Positions 8,879 through 18,510 are shown, numbered from the stretch's first letter. The stretch is 64,000 nucleotides of DNA from an uncultured bacterium (GCA_937949995.1 CALFEO010000026.1:1-64000), one strand, 5' to 3'. Notes: generated by a model from the sequence alone, not told the origin. Program-made: numbers and translations.

Positions 8879-10300
8879 ATGACTAAACGTAAAAATACAA
8901 TCCCCAAAGTAGCTATTGTTGGACGTGCCAATGTGGGCAAATCCACGCTTTGGAATCGTTTATCCGAATCAAGCCGTGCCATAGTATCCGCAACCCCCAA
9001 CACAACCCGCGACCGCAACTCCACCACTTGCATCTGGCGCGGTGGTCTTATTGAGATTATCGACACGGGCGGCATGGATACCGGCTCCAAAGATGAAATC
9101 GAACGCGGTATAATCAAACAAGCCGAACTGGCCATTAAAGAAGCCGACCTGGTGCTTTTTATGGTTAATGCCAAAACCGGCATCATGCCTCAAGATAAAG
9201 AATTGGCCAAAAAAACTTTACAGCTGAACAAAAACATCATACTCGTTGCCAACAAAGCCGACACACGCACCAATGTCGGCTCGGCTTTTGCCAAAGATTC
9301 TTGGAAATTGAATCTTGGCGAACCTGTCGACATTTCGGCCGCCAATGGCCGTGGAGTCGGCGATCTTTTGGAACTGATTTTTGAACATTTGAAAAAGCGC
9401 GGAATCAAACCCGGAGATCCCGAAACTGCCAAATCCTTAAAAATTGTCTTGATGGGCCGTCCCAATGTCGGCAAATCATCATTAACCAACGCCATTTTAC
9501 ATCAAGAACGTTCCATCGTTTCTCCTATCGCCCACACAACCCGCGAACCGCTTGATACGAATTTCATTTGGGAAGGCAAACCGGTTACCATCATCGATAC
9601 CGCCGGCATGCGCAAACGATCACGCGTTTCCGGCAAAATCGAACACGAAGCCATCGACCGCAACCGCGAAGCATTGTTCCGCGCCGATGTAGCTGTGCTG
9701 ATTTTGGATGCCGACGAAGATCCCCGCAAACAAGATAAAACTTTGGCCGGATTATTAAAGGATGCCAATCGCGGTTTGATAATCGTTGTAAATAAATGGG
9801 ATATGGTTCCCGATAAAAAAACCAATACCGCCAAAGAGTACGAAGCATCTATCAGAGCCGAACTCCCTTTTTTGGCCTGGGCTCCAATCATATTCACTTC
9901 AGCCAAAAACAATCAACGCGTTTACGACATTCTAAAAACCGCTTTCGCCATTCAAGAAGAACGCCACCGCATCATTTCCGACAATGCTTTGGATAAATTT
10001 CTCAAAAAAATCCTTGCTAAACAAAGTCCCAAGGCCGTAAGCGGCACCAAGGCCCCGTTTATTCAAAGCGTGGTTCAAACTCACACCGATCCGCCCACCT
10101 TTCTTATTACCTTGCGCGGATCCAAAATCAAACTGCAAGAATCCTGGATAAGATTTTTTGTAAATCAATTGCGCGCCAAATTCGGTTTTTCCGGCTGTCC
10201 GGTAATCGCCAAAGTCGATTACGATGATACACCCGTCGTAACTCCCAAAGGCAACAAACGCGGCAAAAGACCAATCGGCCGCAAAGGATTCAGATACTAG
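8879..10300 (+). CDS. der: ribosome assembly GTPase Der (EngA)
   Basis: A 473-aa protein with the tandem G-domain architecture found only in Der. Domain 1 has P-loop GRANVGKST, switch motif DTGG and NKAD; domain 2 has GRPNVGKSS, DTAGM and NKWD. The C-terminal 110 residues form the KH-like domain, ending in a basic RGKRPIGRKGFRY tail. Der binds and matures the 50S subunit. The start is fixed by a promoter whose -10 box ends 6 nt upstream. It is a single-gene unit flanked by CTTGATGAACTT repeats on both sides. Confidence 0.97.
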   Translation: MTKRKNTIPKVAIVGRANVGKSTLWNRLSESSRAIVSATPNTTRDRNSTTCIWRGGLIEIIDTGGMDTGSKDEIERGIIKQAELAIKEADLVLFMVNAKTGIMPQDKELAKKTLQLNKNIILVANKADTRTNVGSAFAKDSWKLNLGEPVDISAANGRGVGDLLELIFEHLKKRGIKPGDPETAKSLKIVLMGRPNVGKSSLTNAILHQERSIVSPIAHTTREPLDTNFIWEGKPVTIIDTAGMRKRSRVSGKIEHEAIDRNREALFRADVAVLILDADEDPRKQDKTLAGLLKDANRGLIIVVNKWDMVPDKKTNTAKEYEASIRAELPFLAWAPIIFTSAKNNQRVYDILKTAFAIQEERHRIISDNALDKFLKKILAKQSPKAVSGTKAPFIQSVVQTHTDPPTFLITLRGSKIKLQESWIRFFVNQLRAKFGFSGCPVIAKVDYDDTPVVTPKGNKRGKRPIGRKGFRY

Positions 10301-10490
10301 ATGAGTTTATCAGGTCAAAAGTAAAAAGTTCATCAAGAGTAACTTAAGAGTTTATCAAGTTTAAAGTCTAAAGTTCATCAAGAGCTCATCAAGAGAAGCT
10401 GGAGTTACTCTTGATGAACTTTATACTTGATGAACTTGTTACTTGGTCTGATAAACTTTTAGCTTGATGAACTTTAATCTTAAATACCGC
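10301..10490. repeat. AAGTTCATCAAGAG palindrome cluster
   Basis: Copies of AAAGTTCATCAAGAG around 10328-10400 face CTCTTGATGAACTTT around 10416-10435, forming inverted repeats capable of a long hairpin in the der 3' region. There is no U-run of a classical terminator. Confidence 0.85.
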
Positions 10491-10519
10491 TTGCTCGACT
10501 TATTGCGGGATGTTAAATT
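10491..10519 (+). promoter_or_regulatory. promoter of pth, leaderless type
   Basis: TTGCTC (10491-10496), 17-nt spacer, TAAATT (10514-10519), then 6 nt to the ATG at 10526. The -35 hexamer TTGCTC is also found before the GIY-YIG gene. Confidence 0.6.
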
Positions 10520-10525
10520 ATTGTC

Positions 10526-11113
10526 ATGAAGATCATTGCGGGCTTGGGCAATCCCGGCCAAGAATATTTAAAAACACGGCACAATGCCGGTTTTTGGGTT
10601 TTAGATGAATTGGCTTCGAAATATAATACCGAGTGGAAAAAATCTCGTGCGCATAAAGCCGAAGTCTCATCTCTCACTATCGATCAAGAAAAAATATTGC
10701 TCGCCAAACCGCAAACTTTCATGAATTTAAGCGGACAAAGCTTGGTATCGCTCATGCAATATTACAAACTTGCCCCGGAAAACATCCTCATCGTCCACGA
10801 CGATCTGGATCTGGAACCGGGCTGTTTTACTTTTACTATGGGAGGCAATCCGGCCGGTCACAACGGCATCAAATCCGTTTACGAACTGACCGGCCAAAAA
10901 TTTCCACGCCTTCGCCTCGGCATCGGCCGTCCGCCCAAACCCGGCCCGGCTCCCAAACAATGGGTTTTGGAAGTCCCCAACACAACTGACGGCAAGTTGA
11001 TAAAAAAAGCCGTCAAAGATTCGGCCTCCGCAATCACGGATTGGATTACTCTCGGCACCCCCAAAGCCATGAACCGCTGGAACTCCCACAAAAAAGCTTC
11101 CGGTGCAAAGTAG
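10526..11113 (+). CDS. pth: peptidyl-tRNA hydrolase
   Basis: A 195-aa protein matching the bacterial Pth family over its whole length: GLGNPGQEYLKTRHNAGF contains the substrate-binding Asn and catalytic His, KPQTFMNLSG is the second signature, and VHDDLDLEPG supplies the catalytic-network Asp. Pth releases peptides from prematurely dropped peptidyl-tRNA in the cytoplasm. The start codon follows a -10 box by 6 nt without a Shine-Dalgarno site. A CTTGATGAAC palindrome begins just after the stop. Confidence 0.96.
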   Translation: MKIIAGLGNPGQEYLKTRHNAGFWVLDELASKYNTEWKKSRAHKAEVSSLTIDQEKILLAKPQTFMNLSGQSLVSLMQYYKLAPENILIVHDDLDLEPGCFTFTMGGNPAGHNGIKSVYELTGQKFPRLRLGIGRPPKPGPAPKQWVLEVPNTTDGKLIKKAVKDSASAITDWITLGTPKAMNRWNSHKKASGAK

Positions 11114-11336
11114 CAAACGGATCAAGAGTTCATCAAGAGAAGCCTAAGCCACTCTTGATGAACTTTAGACTTGATGAACGTTACGAACGTTACGAACGTT
11201 ATAAACGTTAATAACGTTATCAACGTCAAACAATACTTCAGTTGTTCTATTCTGCCTACGGAACAAAAGCAACGGGATTGGAGGGGCGCTCCCACAGCAA
11301 CCGTCCGCAAGCAGAACACAACAGCCGAAGTCGGTT
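11114..11336. repeat. palindrome plus 9-bp ACGAACGTT repeats
   Basis: Immediately after pth lies GTTCATCAAGAG / CTCTTGATGAAC (about 11128-11162), then six roughly 9-bp units of the type ACGAACGTT / ATAAACGTT (about 11176-11228). The remaining ~100 bp before dprA show no promoter I can support. Confidence 0.85.
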
Positions 11337-12488
11337 ATGTCTTATCAAAAAAACTCCGCACTTGTCAACAGCCCTTGGTCCGACTCTCGTCTGGGCTGGT
11401 TGGGTTTGGCTTGGTACGAAAAATTCGGACCGGCAAGTCTGGGAAAACTGGCTCGTCACTTTAATCAAGACGGCGGACAAAATGCTTGGCAAGCCAAAAC
11501 CCAAGAACTCGTCGAACTCGGCATCAACGAAAAATCCGCCAAAGATTTTTGTCTTTGGCGAGAAAAACAAGATCTGCAAATTCTGCAAAAGTCATTAACC
11601 GAACACGGCATTGATTTTATACTTCCTTGGGATAAAACCTATCCTCCCATTTTTCGCGAATCACACAATCCTCCGGGCGCTTTATTTTGGCGCGGAGCAC
11701 CAATGGATAATCGACCCTGGATAGCGGTGGTCGGCACGCGCAAAATGAGCGCCTACGGTGAAAGAGCAGTAAAAATTATTGTTCGCGGATTAGTCGAAAA
11801 AGGCGCGGGTATCATTTCCGGATTGGCTTTGGGAATCGACGGTGCCGCGCATAAATCCGCTTTGGAAAACAATGGCAAAACTTTGGCTGTGCTCGGATCG
11901 GGTATCGACAGCCCCTCCATCTATCCGGCGGCACATCAAAAATTAGGCGAACAAATTTTGCTCTCCGGAGGAGCCTTGATCAGTGAATATCCTCCTAAAA
12001 CTCCGGGGTTAAAACATAATTTTCCGCAACGCAATCGCATCATCGCTTCTTTGGCTCAAGCCACTGTGGTTGTCGAGGCGGATTTAAACTCCGGTTCCGT
12101 CTTAACAGCTAAAAACGCTTTGGAAAATAACCGCGATGTTTATGCTGTTCCCGGTCCCATTACAAGCGCAGCCAGCCGAGGAACTCATGCGCTTATCCGC
12201 CAAGGCGCAACCATCTGTGAATCAGCCGACGACATTTTAAATTCACCGGCACCCGGGCAAAATATGGTCACCGCTTTCAAACGCGAACTGACAATGGACG
12301 AAAACAATATTCTCAACCTTTGCATAACCCCCGCTCATATCGACGATTTAGCCCGTCATCTGAAGACATCAGCCGCGCATATAACCGCAACTTGCATGCA
12401 CTTGGAACTTGACAACATCCTAACCAACATCGGCAACCAAACCTACGAAATAACCCCCACCGGCCGTAACTTGCTTAAACTGCGCTAA
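11337..12488 (+). CDS. dprA: DNA-processing protein DprA (Smf)
   Basis: A 383-aa protein. N-terminal helical region, then the Rossmann-like DprA core (about 110-310) with VVGTRKMSAYGERAV, GIISGLALGIDGAAHKSAL, TLAVLGSGID, YPAAHQKLGEQI, FPQRNRIIASLA and ADLNSGSVLTA. The last 60 residues form a winged-helix domain. DprA protects incoming single-stranded DNA and loads RecA during natural transformation. In a genome with a T4SS-like membrane cluster a few kb away this suggests DNA uptake ability, which is inference. Confidence 0.95.
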   Translation: MSYQKNSALVNSPWSDSRLGWLGLAWYEKFGPASLGKLARHFNQDGGQNAWQAKTQELVELGINEKSAKDFCLWREKQDLQILQKSLTEHGIDFILPWDKTYPPIFRESHNPPGALFWRGAPMDNRPWIAVVGTRKMSAYGERAVKIIVRGLVEKGAGIISGLALGIDGAAHKSALENNGKTLAVLGSGIDSPSIYPAAHQKLGEQILLSGGALISEYPPKTPGLKHNFPQRNRIIASLAQATVVVEADLNSGSVLTAKNALENNRDVYAVPGPITSAASRGTHALIRQGATICESADDILNSPAPGQNMVTAFKRELTMDENNILNLCITPAHIDDLARHLKTSAAHITATCMHLELDNILTNIGNQTYEITPTGRNLLKLR

Positions 12489-12947
12489 CGCTAATCTAAA
12501 ACAAACCTCGTAGGGATAAACCTCGTGTTTATCCGCTCCTCATGAATTAATCATTCGGTAATTATTGATTTATAAATAAATTACCGTGAGTCATATTGTA
12601 AGCACGGATAAACACCCCGCAAAACTCACTTCGTTCATAAACGGGGCAGGCAAGGTTTATCCCTACGAAAACCAATTCGTCATTCCCTCGTCCTCCATCG
12701 TCATTCCCTCGAAGGAGGGAATCCACAGAGCCGGTAATAACAGTGGAGATTTCTCACGTTCGTTCGAAATGACAAAAATGGTTATTTTAGCTAGTGGCTG
12801 GAAGCTAGTAGCTAGTAGCTGATAAAGGCGAATGCGCCTTTGGAGCAGAAATGACAAACCATGGTTGGTTTGGCTAGTGGCTAGAAGCTAGTGGCTAGAA
12901 ATTTGCATGTTAGTTTTGCTAAATTTAGCCAAATTATTTATCCCTGC
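12489..12947. repeat. mosaic of GGATAAAC palindrome, REP-like and heptad repeats
   Basis: No gene. About 12510-12535 and 12602-12668 carry GGATAAAC and GTTTATCC arms in opposite orientation. About 12740-12775 is a REP-like element (GTGGAGATTTCTCAC...GAAATGAC). Two AGCTAGT-type heptad arrays lie at about 12790-12822 and 12872-12900, with a CAGAAATGACAAACC REP fragment between them. Confidence 0.85.
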
Positions 12948-12976
12948 TTGTTGATTCAGCCGAACTCTGATATCTT
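12948..12976 (+). promoter_or_regulatory. promoter of topA
   Basis: TTGTTG (12948-12953), 17-nt spacer and TATCTT (12971-12976), 14 nt before the ATG at 12991, so the predicted 5' UTR is only about 8 nt. Confidence 0.5.
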
Positions 12977-12990
12977 TTCAAGCATTGTAT

Positions 12991-15222
12991 ATGAAACTAG
13001 TTATCGTAGAATCTCCCACTAAAGCCAAAACAATCACCCGCTTTTTGGGCAATGGTTATAAAGTAATCGCGTCCATGGGCCATATTCGCGATCTCCCCAA
13101 ATCCAAATTGGGGGTCGATGTGGATAAAGACTTTGAACCGCAATATCTTATTCCCCGCGATAATAAAGCCAAGGTGAAAGAAATCAAAGATTTGGGCAAA
13201 AAATCCTCCGAAATCTATTTTGCGACTGACGAAGACCGCGAAGGAGAGGCCATCAGCTGGCATTTGGCGCAAATATTGGAAGAAGATCCGCAAAAATTGA
13301 AACGCATTACTTTTCACGAAATTACCAAGGATGCCATATTAAACGCCATCAACAATCCCCGTCCGCTGGATATGAAACTGGTTGACGCTCAGCAAGCCCG
13401 CCGTGTCTTGGATCGATTGGTGGGCTACAAACTCTCACCGTTTCTCTGGCGCCACATGAAACGCGGTCTTTCGGCCGGACGCGTTCAATCCGTAGCTGTT
13501 CGTCTAATCGTTGAACGCGAACGAATAATCAAAGATTTCAAACCCGAAGAATATTGGAGTATCGAAGGCGGTTTTTTAAATACGCAAGAACAACTCATCG
13601 AAACCAAACTTCAAGCCATTAAAGGCAAATCTTTGGATAAAATGGACATAAAAGATAAAGCGTCGGCTGATGATATTATCAATGCCTGCAAAAAAGAAAC
13701 TTTTACCATTTCCGCAATCGAACAAAAAGAAAAATCCAAAAGCCCGCCGGCTCCGTTTACAACATCTTCTTTACAGCAAGAAGCCAACAATAAACTTGGC
13801 TTTTCCGCAAAACAAACCATGGCTCTGGCGCAAAAACTTTACGAAGGTCTGGATATCGGTTCCGAAGGCTCGGTTGGTTTAATCACCTACATGCGTACCG
13901 ACAGCTTGAATTTGGCGCAAAAATTTACCGAAGAGGCCGCGGATTTTGTCGCTAAAACTTTTGGCAAAGAGATGGTTGTGGAAAAAACCCGCACCTACAA
14001 AACCAAATCCAAAGGCGCTCAAGAAGCTCATGAGGCAATTCGTCCCACCGATCCGGCACGCACTCCGGAATCCATCGCCGATTATTTGGATAAAAACATG
14101 CTCAAACTGTATACGTTGATTTGGCAAAGATCCGTGGCCACGCAAATGGTTGATGCAAAACTTAACGCCACGCGCATCGACATCACGGGCGGTGATTACA
14201 ATTTCCGTGCCACCGGCCAGCAAGTGGTTAAAGAAGGTTATCTCAAACTCTATCCCGATCAAGAAAAAGATAAACTCCTGCCCGAGGTCAAAGACGGCGA
14301 ATCAATGAAAATCAAAGACATCTCCGGCACACAGCATTTTACCGAACCCCCCGCCCGCTACAGCGACGCTACTTTGGTTAAAGCTTTGGAAGAAAACGGC
14401 ATTGGCCGCCCAAGTACCTATTCTCCAACGATTTCCACGATCATCGAACGCGGTTATGTGGAACGCGATGAAAAAAAACGCCTCAAACCCATGGATATCG
14501 CTTTTGATGTTACCGATATGCTGGTAAAACGTTTTCCGGATATTGTAGATACGGCTTTTACCGCCCGCATGGAAAGTTCGCTCGACCATGTCGCCGAAGG
14601 CAACATGAATTGGCGTCCACTGATCCAAGCTTTTTACGGTCCGTTTAACATGCAATTGGAACAGCAAGAAAAAGAACTGGATGCCGTTACCCAACAAGAA
14701 GCCGAAGGCGAACTTTGCGATAAATGCGGTAAACCCATGGCCGTCAAACATGGCCGTTTTGGCAAATTCTTGGCCTGTACCGGCTATCCCGAATGCAAAT
14801 CCACCCGCCCCATGGCCGGCGCTCCCGCTTTACCCGAACCCGAAGCAACAGATCAAACCTGTACGGCTTGCGGTGCACCCATGGTCAAAAAAGTCGGTCG
14901 CTTCGGTCCGTTTTTAGCCTGTTCCAAATATCCCGAATGCAAAACCATTATCAACATCGAAATCCCCGTTTTGGATCAAAACGGCAACGAAATCATGTGC
15001 CCGACTTGCGGCAAAAATCGCATCTTGGAACGCAAATCAAAAAAAGGCAAAGTCTTTTATTCTTGCTCCGGCTACCCCGCATGTAAACAAGCTTTCTGGG
15101 ACCGCCCCACCGGCGAAGCCTGCCCATCGTGCGGATTCGGTACTTTGGTCAAAAAAGGCAAAACCATCTACTGCCCCGACAAAGACAACTGCAAATTCAA
15201 AAAAACCATAGAACTCGAATAA
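12991..15222 (+). CDS. topA: DNA topoisomerase I
   Basis: A 743-aa type IA topoisomerase. The TOPRIM domain shows VIVESPTKAKTI, GHIRDLP and DEDREGEAI; the active-site region is VGLITYMRTDS with catalytic Tyr; EAHEAIRPT and GIGRPSTYS are further signatures. The C-terminus carries four Cys4 zinc ribbons (from about residue 575, e.g. CDKCGKP, CTACGAP, CPTCGK, CPSCG). It relaxes negative supercoils. I chose the ATG at 12991 (MKLVIVE) over an upstream TTG because it gives the standard N-terminus. A strong hairpin terminator follows the stop. Confidence 0.97.
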   Translation: MKLVIVESPTKAKTITRFLGNGYKVIASMGHIRDLPKSKLGVDVDKDFEPQYLIPRDNKAKVKEIKDLGKKSSEIYFATDEDREGEAISWHLAQILEEDPQKLKRITFHEITKDAILNAINNPRPLDMKLVDAQQARRVLDRLVGYKLSPFLWRHMKRGLSAGRVQSVAVRLIVERERIIKDFKPEEYWSIEGGFLNTQEQLIETKLQAIKGKSLDKMDIKDKASADDIINACKKETFTISAIEQKEKSKSPPAPFTTSSLQQEANNKLGFSAKQTMALAQKLYEGLDIGSEGSVGLITYMRTDSLNLAQKFTEEAADFVAKTFGKEMVVEKTRTYKTKSKGAQEAHEAIRPTDPARTPESIADYLDKNMLKLYTLIWQRSVATQMVDAKLNATRIDITGGDYNFRATGQQVVKEGYLKLYPDQEKDKLLPEVKDGESMKIKDISGTQHFTEPPARYSDATLVKALEENGIGRPSTYSPTISTIIERGYVERDEKKRLKPMDIAFDVTDMLVKRFPDIVDTAFTARMESSLDHVAEGNMNWRPLIQAFYGPFNMQLEQQEKELDAVTQQEAEGELCDKCGKPMAVKHGRFGKFLACTGYPECKSTRPMAGAPALPEPEATDQTCTACGAPMVKKVGRFGPFLACSKYPECKTIINIEIPVLDQNGNEIMCPTCGKNRILERKSKKGKVFYSCSGYPACKQAFWDRPTGEACPSCGFGTLVKKGKTIYCPDKDNCKFKKTIELE

Positions 15223-15247
15223 CCTCATCTCTTGAGAACAAAGACTG

Positions 15248-15281
15248 AAAAACCCGATTATGATTTTTTCTCGGGTTTTTT
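15248..15281. terminator. bidirectional terminator shared by topA and the convergent gene
   Basis: AAAACCCG ... CGGGTTTTTT stem with flanking A-run and T-run, so it can work in both directions. The loop contains the last codons and TAA stop (15258-15260) of the convergent minus-strand gene. Confidence 0.85.
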
Positions 15282-16931
15282 ATTTACCCAATCTTCGGCT
15301 TTTTTCATTTTTTCATCAAAAAATTTACCGGCTCCGTTTACAGCATCCGAAAGCGCGCCGATCGGATCTCCTTTAACAATCGACCTCTCAAGAAAATTAA
15401 AAAAATGATAAACGCCGTTGCCCAGCATTTCGGTTATCTTGAATGGTCTAAAAATTGTTTTAAAAATCTTCCCGCCCAACCATGCTCCGGCTATCAACCC
15501 CGCACCCGCAAGTATACCCGCGCCGGTTGCCGCTTTGCGGAATCTGGGACTATTTTTCCACCAAGATGATTTTGGCTCGGGCGCTTGATCCAGATACTCT
15601 TCAATTTTTCCGGTTTTTTTCGCTTCTTGACTTTCCGGGATATCATCAGAGCCGGCCGGCGCTTCACCTATCGCTTCACTTTGCGGTTTAAGCAAAATCT
15701 TTTCCTGTTCATTGCGATTTTTAAGCATCAAAGCTTCAATGGACGCGATCTCTCTGTCTTTCTCTTGCATTTGATTTTGCACTTCTTTGCTTAAAGGAGC
15801 TTTATATCCAACTTCAGCGCGAGCTCTCATTTTTATTTTTTGCTTTTCTTGTTTTAATTGCTCTATACGCGCTTCTTGTTCGTCAATCTCTTTCTGAATC
15901 TTTTCCACCCGCTTGCGATCAAACGGATTTATTTTATTCCAACTTTCTGCCGAGATTCCATTTTTTTGCAATAATTTGGTCAAAGCCAAAACCCCGCTCG
16001 TAGTCAACAATCCCGAAACCAAATCCAAGTCCTTTGGAATTCCCAATCCTTTTAAGGTACCGCCTTCTTCCACAACATCCACTTCGGTTGATTCGGGAGC
16101 CTCATAAATTTTTTCATAACCTTTGGCCGGCTCCGCCGGAATCGTGTCAACCGAACCGTATTCCGCAACAACAGGTTCTTGAATTCCGGTATCTTCTTGC
16201 ACAACCACCCCCTCATGCAAATCAATAATCGTAGCTTTTGATTTTACAGGCGATTCCACTCCCGAAACATCAGTCAAAGTCACAGCCGGCATATCCAAGG
16301 TTCGAGATAATGGCTCAACTTCCATATCCAATGTCTTGGGTAAATTCGAACCAATATTCTCGTCAGTTGTAAAATTCTCTCTCAATGTTTTTCTATCCGT
16401 TGTTTTTGGCACCGGCTCATCAATACGAAAATCTTCACCGCCAATCAATCTTCCTTCTTCTGCCTTGGTACTTTCAATATCTTCACCGCCTCTATAAACC
16501 GCCCTCAATGTCTTTCTGTCCGCTAAAGTTGGCGATAACAATATACTCTCTTCTCCTCCATCATTCTCAACCTCCTCCGCATGCTCCAATGTCAATGGTT
16601 CTCTCACGGTCAAGTCATCCGGTACTTCCCGACCAGCATCGCTCCCGATCACCGCGCGTAAATCTTCTTCAGCCTTTGCCGATGCCGCATTAATACGATC
16701 AATTGCTTGCGCACGAGCTTCTTCGATGCCGGGTTCATGAACCTCTGAAGGATCCACAGGCTTTATTTGTTCAGCCACCGCTCCTTTTCTTTCGGCTATC
16801 AACTTCTGAAAACCCTTCAGATCCGCAAAAGTACCCAATCCCCCGCCGGATTTTTGAACTGATTCTAAAGGACTTTCAGACGCTTCGTCCTCCAATGTCA
16901 AATCTCTGGCAAGTTGCTCTCTTCTGCTCAT
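15258..16931 (-). CDS. unknown 557-aa protein with C-terminal membrane segment
   Basis: Not recognised. Residues 1-300 are acidic, low in aromatics and probably disordered, with repeated TLxxxE-like phrases (DRKTLRAVYRGGE, DRKTLRENFTTDE, KTLDMEVEPLSRTLDM). About 345-420 is a charged K/E/Q coiled coil (QEARIEQLKQEKQKIK). A Gly/Ala-rich hydrophobic stretch (AGILAGAGLIAGAWLGG) near residue 475 could be one membrane helix, followed by a cytoplasm-like basic tail. TAGAAT lies 9 nt before the start. It is a single-gene unit sharing a terminator with topA. Function unknown. Confidence 0.6.
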   Translation of the reverse strand: MSRREQLARDLTLEDEASESPLESVQKSGGGLGTFADLKGFQKLIAERKGAVAEQIKPVDPSEVHEPGIEEARAQAIDRINAASAKAEEDLRAVIGSDAGREVPDDLTVREPLTLEHAEEVENDGGEESILLSPTLADRKTLRAVYRGGEDIESTKAEEGRLIGGEDFRIDEPVPKTTDRKTLRENFTTDENIGSNLPKTLDMEVEPLSRTLDMPAVTLTDVSGVESPVKSKATIIDLHEGVVVQEDTGIQEPVVAEYGSVDTIPAEPAKGYEKIYEAPESTEVDVVEEGGTLKGLGIPKDLDLVSGLLTTSGVLALTKLLQKNGISAESWNKINPFDRKRVEKIQKEIDEQEARIEQLKQEKQKIKMRARAEVGYKAPLSKEVQNQMQEKDREIASIEALMLKNRNEQEKILLKPQSEAIGEAPAGSDDIPESQEAKKTGKIEEYLDQAPEPKSSWWKNSPRFRKAATGAGILAGAGLIAGAWLGGKIFKTIFRPFKITEMLGNGVYHFFNFLERSIVKGDPIGALSDAVNGAGKFFDEKMKKAEDWVNKKPEKKS

Positions 16932-17034
16932 ATATAACTAATTCTAGCACTTTTTTTGTATTTTCACCACTTCACATCAAATCATCTCTGATTGATATAC
17001 TCTTTTAACTTGCAGACATTTAATCCTCCTAATC

Positions 17035-17063
17035 TTGACAAAACTCAATTTTTATGCTAATTT
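17035..17063 (+). promoter_or_regulatory. TTGACA promoter of orphan gene 17110-17970
   Basis: Perfect TTGACA (17035-17040), 17-nt spacer, TAATTT (17058-17063). About 40 nt of leader and a GGAGGA Shine-Dalgarno sequence (17100-17105) precede the ATG at 17110. Confidence 0.65.
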
Positions 17064-17109
17064 AAGCCATTCAGTGAAATGGATCACTGATTTTTACATC
17101 GGAGGAATC

Positions 17110-17970
17110 ATGCACGCTCCTTTTTTCAGAATTTTCGTGTTCGATGACTTGAACAAAGAGGCTGTAGACGTCGAGCCTGATGGCTATATCGGTGAGACGG
17201 AGGCTGATTGCTTCTACCTCGACATCGAGGTTCCGTCCGGCTACCAAGCCATCGGCTTCAACGTGGCCGATGATCGTTCGGTCACCATGGCCCGCGATTG
17301 GCGCGCGAAACCTCAAGACGAAGAGGATCCCGCGCTGAAAACACCGGAGGGAACGCGAATCTACAGGCGCAACGTTCCCGTCGTCGAATCCGATCTTCGG
17401 CTCAGTGCCAAGACAACCAAGTACCCGCAAAACAATTTGCGGATCTTGCAAAATCTTGGTGATGGATATTTTCAGCAATGGAGAGTGTCCATCGTGTCGC
17501 AGGACGGACACTTTTTCTTGGTCACGGAAAAAATGTACGAGCCCTTCCGTTGCTACCGCAGCGGCGACTCTGTCATCTGCCCCGCGCACCAAGAAAAGTG
17601 GGGGTCCTTCGTGACCTTCCTCAACCTAGCTCTCCGCGGATCAGCTCAACAAGCTCTTCCGCCGATTCGCGAGCTTGCGGAAGATGAGGAGAAGAAGCAG
17701 CCCAAGGCCAAGCCCAACGGCATCAGCCAAGGTCAAGCTCGCGTGATCTGGTACAGCCAGGCCGAGCAAATGGGCATGGTGATGACCAAGGAGGGCGCGG
17801 CTCGCGTCCACTGGACCAACATCAAACCCCGCTCCGACAGCCGGCTCGCTCACTTGAACGCAGGTGAGCTGGTCGGCTACGAAGAGCTCACCCGCCCCCA
17901 CCTCACCCGAGCCCGCTCCACCGGCTTCAAACTCGAAGCCGTGGGCGTCCGGCTCATCGAATCCGAATAA
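17110..17970 (+). CDS. orphan protein with cold-shock-like C-terminal domain
   Basis: A 286-aa protein. The N-terminal ~190 residues are not recognised; they include a Cys-rich spot (C148, C157-PAH). A charged linker EDEEKKQPKAKPNG leads to residues 207-283, whose pattern (GQARVIWYSQAEQMGMV, ARVHWTNIK, LNAGELVGYEEL, KLEAVGVRLI) follows the strand order and key positions of a cold-shock/OB-fold domain, suggesting nucleic-acid binding. The start is set by GGAGGA five bases upstream. The gene is clearly richer in GC than its neighbours, with own promoter and terminator, so it may be acquired or selected differently. The cold-shock call is by eye. Confidence 0.6.
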   Translation: MHAPFFRIFVFDDLNKEAVDVEPDGYIGETEADCFYLDIEVPSGYQAIGFNVADDRSVTMARDWRAKPQDEEDPALKTPEGTRIYRRNVPVVESDLRLSAKTTKYPQNNLRILQNLGDGYFQQWRVSIVSQDGHFFLVTEKMYEPFRCYRSGDSVICPAHQEKWGSFVTFLNLALRGSAQQALPPIRELAEDEEKKQPKAKPNGISQGQARVIWYSQAEQMGMVMTKEGAARVHWTNIKPRSDSRLAHLNAGELVGYEELTRPHLTRARSTGFKLEAVGVRLIESE

Positions 17971-17981
17971 TCCAACCCTAA

Positions 17982-18010
17982 AGCCCCGCGCGTTCTGCCC
18001 GGGGCTATTT
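17982..18010 (+). terminator. terminator of gene 17110-17970
   Basis: AGCCCCG ... CGGGGCT stem-loop followed by a short T-rich tail, 11 bp after the stop codon. Confidence 0.75.
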
Positions 18011-18039
18011 CATTACTTCATTTTTGTCCAACCTTTTCG

Positions 18040-18465
18040 TCATTTCTGCTCCTGAGGCGCATCAGCCATTATCAGCTATTAGCTTCTAGCTACTAGCCAC
18101 TAGCCAAACAAACCATGGTTTGTCATTTCTGCTCCTAAGGCGCATCCGCCTCAGGCGGAGAATCGGATGTGAGAAATCTCCACTGTTATTACCGGCTCTG
18201 TGGATTCCCTCCTTCTAGGGAATGACGAATTGGTTTTCGTAGGAATAAACCTTGTGTTTATCCGTACTCGAAATGACCATATACTTAGAACGGATAAACA
18301 CGAGGTTTATCCCTACGGTAGGGTAGATTCGTTGAAGATTACTCACATCCGATGCGAAATGACAAACAAGGGGTTATTTTGGTTCGAGGTTCGAGGTTCG
18401 AGGTTCGAGGTTGAAGGCTGGAGGCTTGAGGCTGGTGGCTAGAAGCTGATAGCTGTTAAAAATTC
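18040..18465. repeat. REP-like, GGATAAAC and heptad repeat mosaic
   Basis: No gene. Heptads AGCTATT/AGCTTCT/AGCTACT/AGCCACT (about 18074-18105), REP-like GTTTGTCATTTC...GAGAAATCTCC (about 18117-18195), GGATAAAC palindromes (about 18240-18320), then a clean 7-bp array that drifts from TTCGAGG units into CTGGTGG/CTAGAAG/CTGATAG units (about 18381-18450). That drift shows two heptad families joined in phase. Confidence 0.85.
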
Positions 18466-18510
18466 GCTTGCATTTTTTCTGCAAAATCTCTATCTTAATA
18501 GAATACGCTT

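Noticed and set aside
11171..11464. Plus-strand ORF with NVTNVTNVINV repeats
   Set aside because: It is a translation of the 9-bp ACGAACGTT intergenic repeat and has no start signal.
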